From NCBI RefSeq assembly GCF_002531935.1, contig NZ_NWSV01000011.1, forward strand, positions 1 to 64,000: 64,000 nucleotides of DNA, given 5' to 3'. Below the pieces are notes generated by a model that was not told the DNA's origin, made no database searches, and was given only the letters and a program-made list of their open reading frames with translations. Each line of letters starts with the position of its first letter. Positions within the stretch are counted from its first letter, which is position 1. The stretch is from Rhizobium chutanense. Its GTDB lineage: Bacteria > Pseudomonadota > Alphaproteobacteria > Rhizobiales > Rhizobiaceae. Made by a program: the position numbers and the translations under genes. This document shows, in pieces, positions 34,346 through 43,694 of this stretch.

Positions 34346-35299
34346 ATGAGCATCGCGATCATGCGCAAGGCGCTCACGGGCGTGTCGGGCGTTCCCGTCA
34401 CCGCCTATGACGGTAAAGGCGAAGTCGAACCGCGGATGACCGCCAATGTCTATGCGCGGGTGGCTGCGGCCGGCATTCACAACATCGTCGCGGCCGGCAA
34501 TACCGGCGAGTTCTATGCGCTGACGCCGCAGGAGATCCGGATCGTCCATGAGGCGGCGGTTTCAGGCGTTGGCGGCCGGGCACCGGTGACGGCGGCGATC
34601 GGCCGGTCGCTGCGCGAGGCGATCGGTATGGCGAAGGATGCGGCGGCGATCGGCGCATCGGCCGTCATGTCTCATCAGCCCGTCGATCCTTTCGCAGCAC
34701 CGTCGGCCCAGATCGACTATTTCTGCAATCTTGCCGATGCGTCCACCCTGCCGCTCGTCGCTTATGTCAGGGCCGAGGGCTTCAGCGTCGCCGAGATCGT
34801 CCGCCTCGCAAACCACGGCAATATTGCCGGCATCAAGTTTGCCACAACGGATCTGATGCTGCTGTCGCGCGCGATACCGGCCGCCGATCCGGCCGGCGCG
34901 CTGTTCGTCTGCGGCCTGGCGGAGAGCTGGGCGCCGACATTTACCGCGGCCGGCGCGCGCGGCTTCACCTCGGGCCTCGTCAATGTTGCGCCGCAGCTGT
35001 CACTTGCCGTTCACGCTGCGCTCGAAAAAGGTGATTTCGCCGCGGCACGGGCGATCGTCAACCGGCTCGAACCCTTCGAGCGCATGCGGACCAAATTCCG
35101 CAACGGCGCCAACGTGACCGTCGTCAAGGAGGCCGTCACCTATTCCGGCCTCGATGTCGGTCCCGTACGCGTGCCGGGATTGCCGTTGCTCGACCAGCAT
35201 GATCGCGAGGAACTTCATCACCTGCTTCGAGGTTGGGAGGCCGAGGGCAGCATTCAAACCGATCCGGACCGGCAGCAGTCTGCAAAGGCGGCCGGCTGA
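34346..35299 (+). CDS. DapA-family lyase, possible keto-deoxy-aldarate dehydratase/aldolase
   Basis: This 317-residue member of the dihydrodipicolinate synthase superfamily has Schiff-base Lys164 in IAGIKFATTD and Tyr140 in LVAYVRAEG. The phosphate/carboxylate loop reads AAGNTGEFYALTPQE, closer to the GGTGEFFSL form of 5-dehydro-4-deoxyglucarate dehydratases than to true DapA. With a uronate dehydrogenase and lactonase upstream, conversion of a 2-keto-3-deoxy acid is likely. Which reaction (KdgD-type dehydration with CO2 loss, or aldol cleavage) cannot be decided. A 146 bp gap with a repeat follows. Confidence 0.8.
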   Translation: MSIAIMRKALTGVSGVPVTAYDGKGEVEPRMTANVYARVAAAGIHNIVAAGNTGEFYALTPQEIRIVHEAAVSGVGGRAPVTAAIGRSLREAIGMAKDAAAIGASAVMSHQPVDPFAAPSAQIDYFCNLADASTLPLVAYVRAEGFSVAEIVRLANHGNIAGIKFATTDLMLLSRAIPAADPAGALFVCGLAESWAPTFTAAGARGFTSGLVNVAPQLSLAVHAALEKGDFAAARAIVNRLEPFERMRTKFRNGANVTVVKEAVTYSGLDVGPVRVPGLPLLDQHDREELHHLLRGWEAEGSIQTDPDRQQSAKAAG

Positions 35300-35344
35300 G
35301 TTCGACACGAGTGCGGTTCAGCTTTTCATGGAAGCGCAGAGCCG

Positions 35345-35412
35345 CTCTAACCCTTTGTTTTTACGCAATTCCGGACGGAAAACCGCTTCGCACTTTTCCT
35401 GGAATTGCTCTA
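35345..35412. repeat. RIME-like palindromic repeat
   Basis: GCAATTCC (35365-35372) and GGAATTGC (35401-35408) are exact inverted arms. The inner sequence (GGACGGAAAACCGC, then CACTTTTCC) continues the pairing, and CTCTA borders both sides. It belongs to the same palindrome family as the copy at 45789-45840 and lies between the lyase gene and the binding-protein gene inside the plus operon. Confidence 0.65.
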
Positions 35413-35445
35413 TTTCCGCAAACAACAGGATTGGGAGGTCTAGAG

Positions 35446-37032
35446 ATGCTGAAACAGCTACTGACAACGATCGCAATTACCGGCGCCCTGATGACGACGC
35501 AGCCCGTCTGGGCGGCATCGCCGCCCAATATGCTGGTGATCGGCACCAATCTCACTGGCATCCGGACGCTCGATCCGGCCCAGAACAATGCCCGCACGGT
35601 CTCCGAGCTGATCTCGAACCTCTACGACAACCTCGTGCAGCTGTCGCCTGACGATCTCAAGACGCTGAAGCCGATGCTGGCGACGAAATGGGAGGTCTCG
35701 CCTGATGGTAAGGTCATCACGCTGACCCTGCGCGACGACGCGGTCTTCCAGAGCGGCAACACGGTCACCGCCGAGGATGCGGCCTGGTCGATCCAGCGCG
35801 TCATCAAGATGGGTCAGGTCGGCTCCACCGACGTCGCGCTCTGGGGCTTCAAGGCCGATAACGTCGAAAAGCTCGTTCGCGCCAAGGATGAACACACGCT
35901 CGAGATCGAGCTGCCGCAGGCGGTCAATACCGATCTGGTGCTCTATTCGCTGGCCGGCTCATCGCTCGGCATCGTCGACAAGAAGACGGTGTTGTCGCAT
36001 GAGGCGAACGGTGATTTCGGCGGCGCCTGGCTTTCCGCCAATTCCGCCGGCAGCGGCCCGTTCAGCCTGGCGCAGTGGCGGCCGAACGATGTGGCGATCT
36101 TCAATGCGCAGCCGAAATATTGGGGCGGCAAGCCGGCCATGGCCCGCGTCGTCGCCCGCCACATCCCCGAATCCGGCAATCTCCGGCTTCAGCTCGAAGC
36201 CGGTGACGTCGATGTCGGCCAGTATGTGGCAAGCGGCGATCTCGATGCGCTCGCCACCAACAAGGATATGGTGATCGAGAACGTCCCGGGTCTCGGCTTC
36301 TACTACATCGCCCTCAACCAGAAAGACCCGGACCTGCAGAAACCGAAAGTCCGAGAGGCCTTCCAGCACGCCTTCGACTGGAAGGCGATCTCCGGCAACA
36401 TCATGCGCTATACCGGTTTTCCCTGGCAGTCGATGATCCCGCGCGGCATGATCGGCGCTCCCGGCGAGGCTGATGTCCGCTACAACTACGATCCCGCCAA
36501 GGCCAAGCAGCTGCTGGCGGAGGCCGGCTATCCCAACGGCTTGAAGAAGGTCCTCAATCCCTCGGGCGCTGCAACCCTGCCCTTCGCCGAAGCACTACAG
36601 GCAAGCGCGCGCGCCGCCGGCCTCGATCTCGATCTCGTGCCCGGCGAATTCACCCCCGCCTTCCGCGAGCGCAAATTCGAAGTTCTGCTCGGCAATTCCG
36701 GCGCCCGCCTGCCCGATCCTTTCGCCGTCGCCACCCAATATGCCTTCAATCCCGACAATAGCGACGAGGCGCGCCTCGGCAGCTATTATCTCTGGCGGAC
36801 GGGCATGAAGGTGGACGAGCTCAACACGCTCATCGATCAATCGATGAAGGAGCGCGATACGGCCAAGCGTACCGACATTTTCAAGAAGATGGACGGGATC
36901 TATGCCGGCATGGCCGCCCCGCTCGTCATCTTCTTCCAGCGAACCGACCCCTACGTCATGCGCGCCAACGTCAAGAACTATCACGGGCATACGACCTGGT
37001 CGACGCGCTGGCACGACGTGACGAAGGAGTAG
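35446..37032 (+). CDS. Family 5 ABC transporter substrate-binding protein
   Basis: This protein is 528 residues from the ATG at 35446, behind GGGAGG. A Sec signal peptide, MLKQLLTTIAITGALMTTQ, is probably cut near VWAASPP. Family features include TLDPAQNNARTVSELISNLYDNL, WEVSPDGKVITLTLRDDAVF and VREAFQHAFDWKAI. It is a DppA-like periplasmic receptor for the permease pair and two ATPases that follow. Placement after the uronate genes suggests an oligouronide or related glycoside as ligand (inference). Confidence 0.88.
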   Translation: MLKQLLTTIAITGALMTTQPVWAASPPNMLVIGTNLTGIRTLDPAQNNARTVSELISNLYDNLVQLSPDDLKTLKPMLATKWEVSPDGKVITLTLRDDAVFQSGNTVTAEDAAWSIQRVIKMGQVGSTDVALWGFKADNVEKLVRAKDEHTLEIELPQAVNTDLVLYSLAGSSLGIVDKKTVLSHEANGDFGGAWLSANSAGSGPFSLAQWRPNDVAIFNAQPKYWGGKPAMARVVARHIPESGNLRLQLEAGDVDVGQYVASGDLDALATNKDMVIENVPGLGFYYIALNQKDPDLQKPKVREAFQHAFDWKAISGNIMRYTGFPWQSMIPRGMIGAPGEADVRYNYDPAKAKQLLAEAGYPNGLKKVLNPSGAATLPFAEALQASARAAGLDLDLVPGEFTPAFRERKFEVLLGNSGARLPDPFAVATQYAFNPDNSDEARLGSYYLWRTGMKVDELNTLIDQSMKERDTAKRTDIFKKMDGIYAGMAAPLVIFFQRTDPYVMRANVKNYHGHTTWSTRWHDVTKE

Positions 37033-37037
37033 AGCGC

Positions 37038-38135
37038 GTGGCGAGCGCCGAGCTGACGTCGAAGCAGGAGAGCAGCCGTCATTCTCAGGCGGGCGGGTTC
37101 ACCGAAGCGGCCCCGCATCCGTTGATGAGCTTGCTGCGGCGCCTGGCGGGGCGCGTGGTGGCTGTCGTCACCACGCTGCTCGGCCTGCTCTTCCTCACCT
37201 TCTCGATGGGCCGCCTTCTGCCCGCCGACCCGGTGCTATCAATCACCGGGGCGGAGGTCAGCAAGGAAGTTTACGATCGCGTCTATAACGAGCTGGGGCT
37301 CGGCCAGCCCATCTGGATGCAGTTCCTCTCCTATGTCGGCAAGATCGCCACAGGCGACCTCGGCATGTCCGCGACGACGGGCCAGCCGATCCTCGCCGAT
37401 CTGATGACGATCTTTCCCGCGACCATCGAGCTTGCGATCATCGCCATGATCATCGGCGCGATCGTCGGCATCCCGCTCGGCATCACGGCCGCCGTCAGGC
37501 GCGGTACAATCATCGACCACATCGCCCGGATCGTTGCGCTTGCCGGCCATTCCGTCCCGATCTTCTGGACCGGGCTGATGGCGCTCTTCATCTTCTATGC
37601 GAAGCTCAAGCTCGTCGGCGCATCGGGTCGGATCGACGTCTTCTACGAAGGCCTCGTCACGCCGATGACCGGCTTCCTGCTGATCGACGCGGCGCTGCAG
37701 GGCCAATGGGAGGTGTTTCACAATGCGCTCGGCCACATCATCCTGCCGGCGGCGATCCTCGGTTATTACTCCGTCGCCTATATCAGCCGCATGTCGCGCA
37801 GTTTCATGCTCGAACAGCTCAGCCAGGAATACATCATCACCGCCCGGGCAAAGGGGCTCGGCACCCGCAAGGTCGTCTGGCGCCATGCGTTCAGAAACAT
37901 TCGCGTGCAGCTGCTGACGATCCTGGCGCTGACCTTCGGCGGCCTTCTCGAAGGCGCGGTGCTGATCGAGACGGTCTTCGGCTGGCCCGGGCTCGGCCAA
38001 TACCTCACCCGCGGGCTGCAGATGAACGACATGAACGTGGTGATGGGTTCGGTGCTGACGATCGGCGCCGTCTTCCTGATCATCAACATCCTGTCGGACT
38101 TCCTCTATCGCATTCTTGATCCGAGAACACGGTGA
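37038..38135 (+). CDS. Dipeptide-type ABC transporter permease (DppB-like)
   Basis: This 365-residue permease starts at a GTG at 37038 after GGAG. An N-terminal hydrophilic tail of about 35 residues precedes the first helix (VVAVVTTLLGLLFLTFSMG). The conserved DppB loop is YIITARAKGLGTRKVVWRHAFRN, then ETVFGWPGLGQYL. It starts 5 bp after the binding-protein stop. Confidence 0.88.
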   Translation: MASAELTSKQESSRHSQAGGFTEAAPHPLMSLLRRLAGRVVAVVTTLLGLLFLTFSMGRLLPADPVLSITGAEVSKEVYDRVYNELGLGQPIWMQFLSYVGKIATGDLGMSATTGQPILADLMTIFPATIELAIIAMIIGAIVGIPLGITAAVRRGTIIDHIARIVALAGHSVPIFWTGLMALFIFYAKLKLVGASGRIDVFYEGLVTPMTGFLLIDAALQGQWEVFHNALGHIILPAAILGYYSVAYISRMSRSFMLEQLSQEYIITARAKGLGTRKVVWRHAFRNIRVQLLTILALTFGGLLEGAVLIETVFGWPGLGQYLTRGLQMNDMNVVMGSVLTIGAVFLIINILSDFLYRILDPRTR

Positions 38136-38139
38136 CGCC

Positions 38140-39075
38140 ATGACGATCTCCACCGAAGACGCAGACAGCGCCAACGCCGGCGGCCTTCGCAGATGGCTGC
38201 AGGCGCCGGAGCCTCGGGACTGGTTTCAGTCGTCGATGCAGCAGATCCATCAGGGCTGGCTGAAGTTCAGCCTGCACCCGCTTGGCCTGGCCGGCCTCGT
38301 CATCATCGTGCTCCTGATCGTGGTGGCGACGGCCGCACCTCTGCTGACGAGCTACGATCCGATCGTGCAGGATATGGCCGGGCGGCTTGCGCCCCCCTCG
38401 GCCGCCCATATTCTCGGTACCGACAATTTCGGCCGCGACGTCTTTGCGCGGGTGATCTACGGCGCCCGCACGACGCTCTACATCATCATGCTGGTGACCA
38501 TCATCGTCGCCCCGCTCGGCCTGCTGATCGGCTCCTTCTCCGGCTATTTCGGCGGCATCGTCGACGAGATCCTGATGCGCATCACCGATATATTCCTCTC
38601 CTTCCCCGGGCTGGTGCTGGCGCTCGGTTTTGCCGCAGCCCTCGGCCCCGGCATCACCAACGCGATCATCGCGATCTCGCTGACGGCCTGGCCGCCGATC
38701 GCCCGGCTGGCACGCGCCGAGACGCTCAGCCTGCGCAAGGCGGACTATATCGCCGCCGTGCGCCTGCAGGGCGCGACATCAATTGCGATCATCACCCGCC
38801 ACATCCTGCCGATGTGCATTCCCTCGGTGATCGTCCGCGTTACCCTCAACATGGCCGGCATCATCATCACCGCCGCCGGCCTCGGCTTTCTCGGCCTCGG
38901 CGCGCAGCCGCCCTGGCCGGAATGGGGCTCGATGGCGGCGAGCGGCCGCGAGTTCATGCTCGACAGCCCCTGGGTGATCGCAGCACCCGGCATTGCCATC
39001 GCGCTCGTCAGCCTCGCCTTCAACCTCGTCGGCGATGCCCTTCGCGACGTCCTCGACCCGAGAGGTTCGGAATGA
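38140..39075 (+). CDS. Dipeptide-type ABC transporter permease (DppC-like)
   Basis: This permease is 311 residues from the ATG at 38140 (MTISTEDAD), 4 bp after the DppB-like stop. The DppC hallmark GTDNFGRDVFARVIYGART is present, with YFGGIVDEILMRITDIFLS and the EAA loop AVRLQGATSIAIITRHILP. It pairs with the 37038 product to form the channel. It overlaps the next ATPase gene by 4 bp. Confidence 0.88.
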   Translation: MTISTEDADSANAGGLRRWLQAPEPRDWFQSSMQQIHQGWLKFSLHPLGLAGLVIIVLLIVVATAAPLLTSYDPIVQDMAGRLAPPSAAHILGTDNFGRDVFARVIYGARTTLYIIMLVTIIVAPLGLLIGSFSGYFGGIVDEILMRITDIFLSFPGLVLALGFAAALGPGITNAIIAISLTAWPPIARLARAETLSLRKADYIAAVRLQGATSIAIITRHILPMCIPSVIVRVTLNMAGIIITAAGLGFLGLGAQPPWPEWGSMAASGREFMLDSPWVIAAPGIAIALVSLAFNLVGDALRDVLDPRGSE

Positions 39076-39929
39076 CTGGGCCCCTGATCGATATTCGCAA
39101 TCTCGAAATCGCTTATGGCGGCGGCCACATGCGCGCTGTGCGCGGCGTGAGTTTTACACTCGGACAGGAGAAGCTCGGCATCGTCGGCGAATCCGGATCG
39201 GGAAAATCCACCGTCGGACGCGCAATCATGAAGCTGCTCCCGCCGACCGCAAAGGTCAGCGCCGAGCGAATGCGCTTTCGCGACGTCGACCTCATCACGG
39301 CAGACGAACGGAGGATGATGACGATCCGGGGGCGGCGGATCGGCCTGATTCTACAGGACCCGAAATATTCGCTCAATCCGGTCATGCGGATCGGCGAGCA
39401 GATTGCCGAGACCTACCGCTTCCATCATCCAAAGGTGAGCAAGGCAAAAACCTACGCCCAAGCGCTCAACATGCTCGAAGCCGTCCAGATCCGCGATCCC
39501 GAGCGCGTGGCCCGCCTCTATCCGCACGAGATATCGGGCGGCATGGGCCAGCGCGTGATGATCGCCATGATGCTGATTGCCGAACCCGAAGTGCTGATCG
39601 CCGACGAGCCGACCTCGGCGCTCGATGTCACGGTCAGGCTGGAGATCCTGGCTCTGCTCGATGAACTTGTGGCCCGGCGCAATCTCGGCCTGATCTTCAT
39701 CAGTCACGACCTCAATCTCATCCGCAATTTCTGCGATCGCGTCCTCATCATGTATGCCGGCCGCGTCGTGGAAGTGCTCGAGGCGCGCGATCTCGGCAAG
39801 GCCAGACACCCTTATACGCAAGGGTTGCTGGCATCCCTGCCGACGATCGAGAATCCCCCCGCCCGGCTGCCGATCCTGAAGCGCGATCCCGCCTGGCTTG
39901 ACGACCTCGCAGTGGAGCCGCCGCGATGA
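39072..39929 (+). CDS. Dipeptide-type ABC transporter ATPase (DppD-like)
   Basis: This protein is 285 residues from the ATG at 39072, overlapping the permease stop as ATGA. A much longer upstream reading is a shadow of the permease gene. Walker A is GESGSGKST and Walker B is [12 protein letters not shown]. The ABC signature reads [10 protein letters not shown], where the usual GGMRQR Arg is Gly. The oligopeptide-type C-terminal extension is [14 protein letters not shown]. It works as one half of the ATPase pair. Confidence 0.88.
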   Translation: MTGPLIDIRNLEIAYGGGHMRAVRGVSFTLGQEKLGIVGESGSGKSTVGRAIMKLLPPTAKVSAERMRFRDVDLITADERRMMTIRGRRIGLILQDPKYSLNPVMRIGEQIAETYRFHHPKVSKAKTYAQALNMLEAVQIRDPERVARLYPHEISGGMGQRVMIAMMLIAEPEVLIADEPTSALDVTVRLEILALLDELVARRNLGLIFISHDLNLIRNFCDRVLIMYAGRVVEVLEARDLGKARHPYTQGLLASLPTIENPPARLPILKRDPAWLDDLAVEPPR

Positions 39930-40669
39930 TCAGGATCGACAATCTCACCATCCGCTTCGCGCACGGCCAAAGGCCTGTTGTCAGGGATGTCAATCTCGCC
40001 GTCGAAAAAGGGACGGCCTTCGGCCTGGTCGGCGAATCCGGCTGCGGCAAGTCCACGGTTCTCCGGGCGCTTTCCGGCCTCAACGCCAATTACGACGGCC
40101 GGATCGCGCTCAACGGCGAGACGCTGGACCGCCATCGCGGCCGGCCGTTTTTCCGCCGGGTGCAGATGGTGTTTCAGGACCCTTACGGATCGCTTCATCC
40201 CCGCAAGACCATCCGTTCGCAGCTGCAGGAGCCGCTGCGCAACCAGGGGCTGGACAGGAATTCCGTCGACGTGAACGCCGTGCTGAGATCGGTCGGGCTC
40301 GATCCGGCGCTGAGCTACAGATTTCCGCATCAGCTCTCCGGCGGGCAGCGCCAGCGCGTGGCGATCGCCAGGGCCCTGATGCTGAACCCCGACGTGCTGC
40401 TTTTGGACGAACCGACATCGGCGCTCGACGTGTCGGTGCAGGCCGAAATCCTCAATCTCCTGCAGGATCTGCGCAAAGAGCGCGGCCTTACCTATCTGCT
40501 GGTCAGCCACGATCTCGCCGTCGTCTCCCATATGTGCAGCCGCGTCGCCATCATGGAAGCCGGCGAGATCGTCGAGCAGGTCGAGATCGAGGCGCTGCGC
40601 AGAGGCGCCGTCGAACATCCCTATTCGCAACGTCTGCTGCGGGCGAGCCGGATGTACGGAAGGGCGTAA
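39926..40669 (+). CDS. Dipeptide-type ABC transporter ATPase (DppF-like)
   Basis: This 247-residue ATPase has Walker [10 protein letters not shown], signature [10 protein letters not shown], Walker [12 protein letters not shown], and C-terminal EHPYSQRLL. It is short for a DppF (usually well above 300 residues), lacking most of the C-terminal extension. Its start overlaps the previous ATPase stop. It is the last gene of the plus operon, convergent with the gene at 40694 across only 24 bp. Confidence 0.87.
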   Translation: MIRIDNLTIRFAHGQRPVVRDVNLAVEKGTAFGLVGESGCGKSTVLRALSGLNANYDGRIALNGETLDRHRGRPFFRRVQMVFQDPYGSLHPRKTIRSQLQEPLRNQGLDRNSVDVNAVLRSVGLDPALSYRFPHQLSGGQRQRVAIARALMLNPDVLLLDEPTSALDVSVQAEILNLLQDLRKERGLTYLLVSHDLAVVSHMCSRVAIMEAGEIVEQVEIEALRRGAVEHPYSQRLLRASRMYGRA

Positions 40670-40693
40670 CCCCTACCGGCACGCCCCTTGTGT

Positions 40694-41779
40694 CTATTTC
40701 CAGCTGGTATAATCGGCGGCAACACAGCCAAACGGTGCCCGATCCTGACCAAACCGCTTCTTCAGCTGCTCGCATCCCCACTCGTTCAGCGGCGCCGGCA
40801 TGAGATTGTTGATGTCCATGCCAGGCGATTGGAATTGAGTCGTGGAACTCGTCACGTACCAAAGCCAGAAACCGACCACACCGACGACGATCAGAAGCAA
40901 CACACCGAAGAAAAGCTGCAGCCGCTTCCATACCGATACCGTCCTTGTCGGTTCTTCGATCAATACGGGCCCACTTTGATCGCCGTCCCGCCGATATGGG
41001 GCAAGAGCCGCAGCGCGTTCGGCATCGGTCAGCTCAACGCGCTGCAGACGATCGTCCAGAAGCACCGGCAGAGCTGTAGTGCCATGCCTGACGGCCAGTC
41101 CGATCGCCTTGCCATTGGCTTCGCCGACGATCAGGGGCTCCTGTCCTTTCATGCGCGTGTAAGCCGATCGCCCCGTTTTGTCGGCGGCAATCTTGTCATT
41201 GTAGGTGATGGAAAGGACGCCGCGCCTGCGGTCGAATGCGCTGATCTCGACCGGGACGGGGATCAGCCTGGCAGGCCGGCGCAATTGGCCCTTGACCCGC
41301 CAAATGCGAATAGCGAGAAAAATCGTTCCCAGGCTCGTGCCGCCAAGCAGGACCACAAACAGAGCGAGCGTGATGATCCTGTTCCAAAGCATGTCCAGAC
41401 CCAGGCTCATCGTCGCGAGTTCCGGATGATCGGCCGAAATCACAAGATCGGTTTCGTAATCGCCGGTATGGAAATCGACGAACATGATCTCGACCTCGGT
41501 GTCGTAGTTTCGTCCACCGTAGCTGTAGACAAGGCGCGCCTCGCAGTCGGTAAAGACGGCCTTGCGTGTGGTGCATCGGCCGTTTTGCACGTCGCCATCG
41601 TCGAGCACCAAAGGGTTCTGGCTGATCTGAAAATCGCGGATCACGCCCGGTGCTTCCCAGACGAAGAAAAAGACAGCCAATGCCAGGATGACGGGCGTTG
41701 CCCAGAAGTAAGCGCTCGGCGTGGAAATGACGTCGCGCGCCAATGAAAGCGGGCGGCTGGGAAGAACAAGCGAAGACAA
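40694..41779 (-). CDS. Membrane protein of unknown function
   Basis: This 361-residue protein is read from a TTG at 41779 behind GAGGGG. Three hydrophobic helices are visible: WATPVILALAVFFFVW near the N-terminus, IITLALFVVLLGGTSLGTIFLAI in the middle, and LQLFFGVLLLIVVGVVGFWLWY near residue 300. The loop between the first two has a Cys-rich patch (GRCTTRKAVFTDCEARLVYSYGG), resembling the soluble part of DUF3592-like proteins. The C-terminus has two more Cys. No function can be assigned. Alone in orientation between a plus operon and a plus gene. Confidence 0.65.
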   Translation of the reverse strand: MSSLVLPSRPLSLARDVISTPSAYFWATPVILALAVFFFVWEAPGVIRDFQISQNPLVLDDGDVQNGRCTTRKAVFTDCEARLVYSYGGRNYDTEVEIMFVDFHTGDYETDLVISADHPELATMSLGLDMLWNRIITLALFVVLLGGTSLGTIFLAIRIWRVKGQLRRPARLIPVPVEISAFDRRRGVLSITYNDKIAADKTGRSAYTRMKGQEPLIVGEANGKAIGLAVRHGTTALPVLLDDRLQRVELTDAERAAALAPYRRDGDQSGPVLIEEPTRTVSVWKRLQLFFGVLLLIVVGVVGFWLWYVTSSTTQFQSPGMDINNLMPAPLNEWGCEQLKKRFGQDRAPFGCVAADYTSWK

Positions 41780-42054
41780 TGGTGCGGACCCCTCGTGTGA
41801 CAGCGCAGCGCGCCGATAAAGCTTCAGACAGCGGCGTGATGAACGCGCGGAGTGACGTCATTCCGACCGGCTTACGCAATCCCCTTGTGCGATACTGATC
41901 TACAACCTGAGGAAGGCGATCTGCAATCCCTTTCAGCGTGTGGTCTTTGCAAGTATTGACGGCGCCGAATGCCACGTCCCTGTTGGCCCAAGCCAGACAT
42001 CGGGATAAACTGGACACCGTACTTCGCTTCTCCTTTAAGGTGGTAAGGTAGCGG
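41780..42054. other. Divergent gap between membrane protein and methyltransferase genes
   Basis: A 275 bp space that should contain promoters for both flanking genes. No clear -35/-10 pair, repeat or hairpin was found. Confidence 0.3.
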
Positions 42055-42714
42055 ATGCCCATCTCGGCGTACTTCAAGGCAGGATTGTTTGTCGTCGCCG
42101 CGGCTGTGGCATTGTTCGCGTCGGCCGGCACGATCGCTGTCCCGGGCTTTTGGGCCTATCTCGCGATCTTCGCTGTCGTCATGATCGTTTCGTTCGCGGC
42201 GCTCGATCCGGACCTCCTGCGCGAACGCATGCGGCCGGGTGGCAAGAAGCCGCCGCTCTCGCTGAGGGTCTTCTCGCTCGTTCTGTTCATGCACTGGATC
42301 GTTGCCGGGCTTGACCGTGGCCGTTTCCATTGGAGCGACAACGTGCCCGATTGGCTTCAGGCCGTTTGCCTGTTCACGGTCGCGGCCGGCTACGCCCTTG
42401 CACTATGGGCTATGCGCGTGAACCGATTTTTCTCCTCAGTCATTCGCATCCAGGCCGACCGCGGCCAGCACGTCGTCAGCACGGGACCTTATGCCTTCGT
42501 CCGCCACCCCGGCTACACCGCTGGATTTCTGATCATAGCGGCAAGCGGACCCGCGCTCGGATCGTGGCTTGCGGCTGCACTTGTTGTGTTCTTCAGCCTG
42601 CCGTTTCTGCTCTACCGCACCATCACGGAGGACCGAGTTCTTCGCGCGGAGCTTGCGGGCTACTCGGATTATGCTGCGCGAGTCCGATGGCGGCTTCTGC
42701 CAGGTATTTGGTGA
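42055..42714 (+). CDS. Isoprenylcysteine carboxyl methyltransferase-like (ICMT/PEMT-type) membrane protein
   Basis: This 219-residue integral membrane protein has about five helices (for example VVAAAVALFASAGTIAVPGFWAY split over two). The C-terminal motif STGPYAFVRHPGYTAGFL and the following EDRVLRAELAGYSDYAARVRWRLLPG form the SAM-binding signature of bacterial ICMT-family methyltransferases. The natural substrate of such bacterial proteins is mostly unknown. Single gene; the start ATG at 42055 follows AAGGTGGTAAGG. Confidence 0.78.
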   Translation: MPISAYFKAGLFVVAAAVALFASAGTIAVPGFWAYLAIFAVVMIVSFAALDPDLLRERMRPGGKKPPLSLRVFSLVLFMHWIVAGLDRGRFHWSDNVPDWLQAVCLFTVAAGYALALWAMRVNRFFSSVIRIQADRGQHVVSTGPYAFVRHPGYTAGFLIIAASGPALGSWLAAALVVFFSLPFLLYRTITEDRVLRAELAGYSDYAARVRWRLLPGIW

Positions 42715-42775
42715 ATTGGCGCTTTTGAGACCTTGGTCTGGCGACGTCTACGAGACTAAACAGCGCATCCCGTAT

Positions 42776-42800
42776 GGAACGAAATCAACGTGCGGCGGTT
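42776..42800 (+). promoter_or_regulatory. EcfG-like (general stress sigma) promoter before the secreted protein gene
   Basis: GGAAC (42776-42780) is followed after 16 bp by GGTT (42797-42800). The established EcfG consensus is GGAAC-N16/17-CGTT, so one base of the -10 element differs. A start site would fall near 42807, which agrees with translation from the ATG at 42857 and rules out the ATG at 42803. Confidence 0.5.
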
Positions 42801-42856
42801 ATATGACCGCCTTCCTCCAGCCGAGAGTGATGGTCCCGATGTTGCACGGTCCGAAT

Positions 42857-43372
42857 ATGACTCACATGTTCAAGGTCTTTGCATGCGCTGTCGCTGTGGC
42901 GACGGCGTCAATGGCCGGCGTCGCCAATGCAGACGAATCGGCTTTTTTGAAAACGCTTGCGGGAAGTTGGAACGGCAAGGGGACGGTGAAAGTGCGGACA
43001 AACGCACCCGTCCTGAACGTCACTTGCCAGTTTAAATCGGATACGAATGCCAGATCCCTTTCGCTCAATGGGCGTTGCACCAGCCTCATGGTTTTTTCCC
43101 GGGCCATCAGCGCCAACCTCAAGGCCAGCGGCGACAGATACACGGGCTCCTATATCGGCGCCGGGAGCGGCACCGCGGGACTTGGCGGGAGGCGCAATGG
43201 GGACGCCATAAACCTCGCGATTAAATGGGCGAAAGAGGTAAATGGCGATCGGCGTGCACAGATGACGATCGAAAAAATTGGCGCGTCCGGCATGCGCCTC
43301 ACCACAGTCGACACCGACCCCGTGACAGGTCGATCGGTCGTTACAAGCCGCATTGAGCTACGTCGAAGCTGA
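42857..43372 (+). CDS. Putative secreted protein of unknown function
   Basis: This protein is 171 residues from the ATG at 42857 (MTHMFKVFACAVAVATASMA). A Sec signal peptide is evident, with cleavage likely after VANA. Mature part: LKTLAGSWNGKGTVKVRT, then NVTCQFKSD, GRCTSL and a Gly-rich stretch YIGAGSGTAGLGG, suggesting a small beta-rich lipocalin-like fold with one disulfide. The start could also be 42866 or 42830. A stress-type promoter lies upstream. No homologue recognised beyond general resemblance to rhizobial secreted proteins. Confidence 0.65.
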   Translation: MTHMFKVFACAVAVATASMAGVANADESAFLKTLAGSWNGKGTVKVRTNAPVLNVTCQFKSDTNARSLSLNGRCTSLMVFSRAISANLKASGDRYTGSYIGAGSGTAGLGGRRNGDAINLAIKWAKEVNGDRRAQMTIEKIGASGMRLTTVDTDPVTGRSVVTSRIELRRS

Positions 43373-43481
43373 AGCGGCCATACGTTTAGATTTGTCTTCG
43401 CTAATGCAGGTTGATAGAGGAGCGGCGGTGTTATAGTTTCGCGTTCGCAAATCGACGCATGATACAAGGAATGGTTATCTT

Positions 43482-43685
43482 ATGCCGACAGGTACGGTTA
43501 AATTCTTCAATGACGACAAGGGCTTCGGCTTTATTACCCCGGAAGGCGGCGGACAGGACGTGTTCGTGCACGTGTCTGCGTTGCAGCGCGGCGGCTCGCT
43601 CCGCGAAGGTGACAAGGTCAGCTTCGAGGTCGGACAGGATCGCAAGACCGGAAAATCGAAGGCTGAGAACGTCTCGACCATCTGA
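43482..43685 (+). CDS. Cold shock protein, CspA family
   Basis: This 67-residue single-domain OB-fold nucleic-acid chaperone has both RNA-binding motifs: RNP1 KGFGFI at 13-18 and RNP2 VFVHVS at 27-32, after [12 protein letters not shown]. It binds single-stranded RNA or DNA in the cytoplasm and helps translation or transcription at low temperature or stress. It is a single gene followed by a strong hairpin. AAGGAA lies ten bases before the ATG. Confidence 0.93.
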   Translation: MPTGTVKFFNDDKGFGFITPEGGGQDVFVHVSALQRGGSLREGDKVSFEVGQDRKTGKSKAENVSTI

Positions 43686-43694
43686 TCGAAAATC

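Noticed and set aside
38193-39071. Upstream extension of the DppD-like ATPase frame to 38193
   Set aside because: It overlaps the DppC-like permease gene in another frame; the ATPase domain and ATGA coupling start at 39072.
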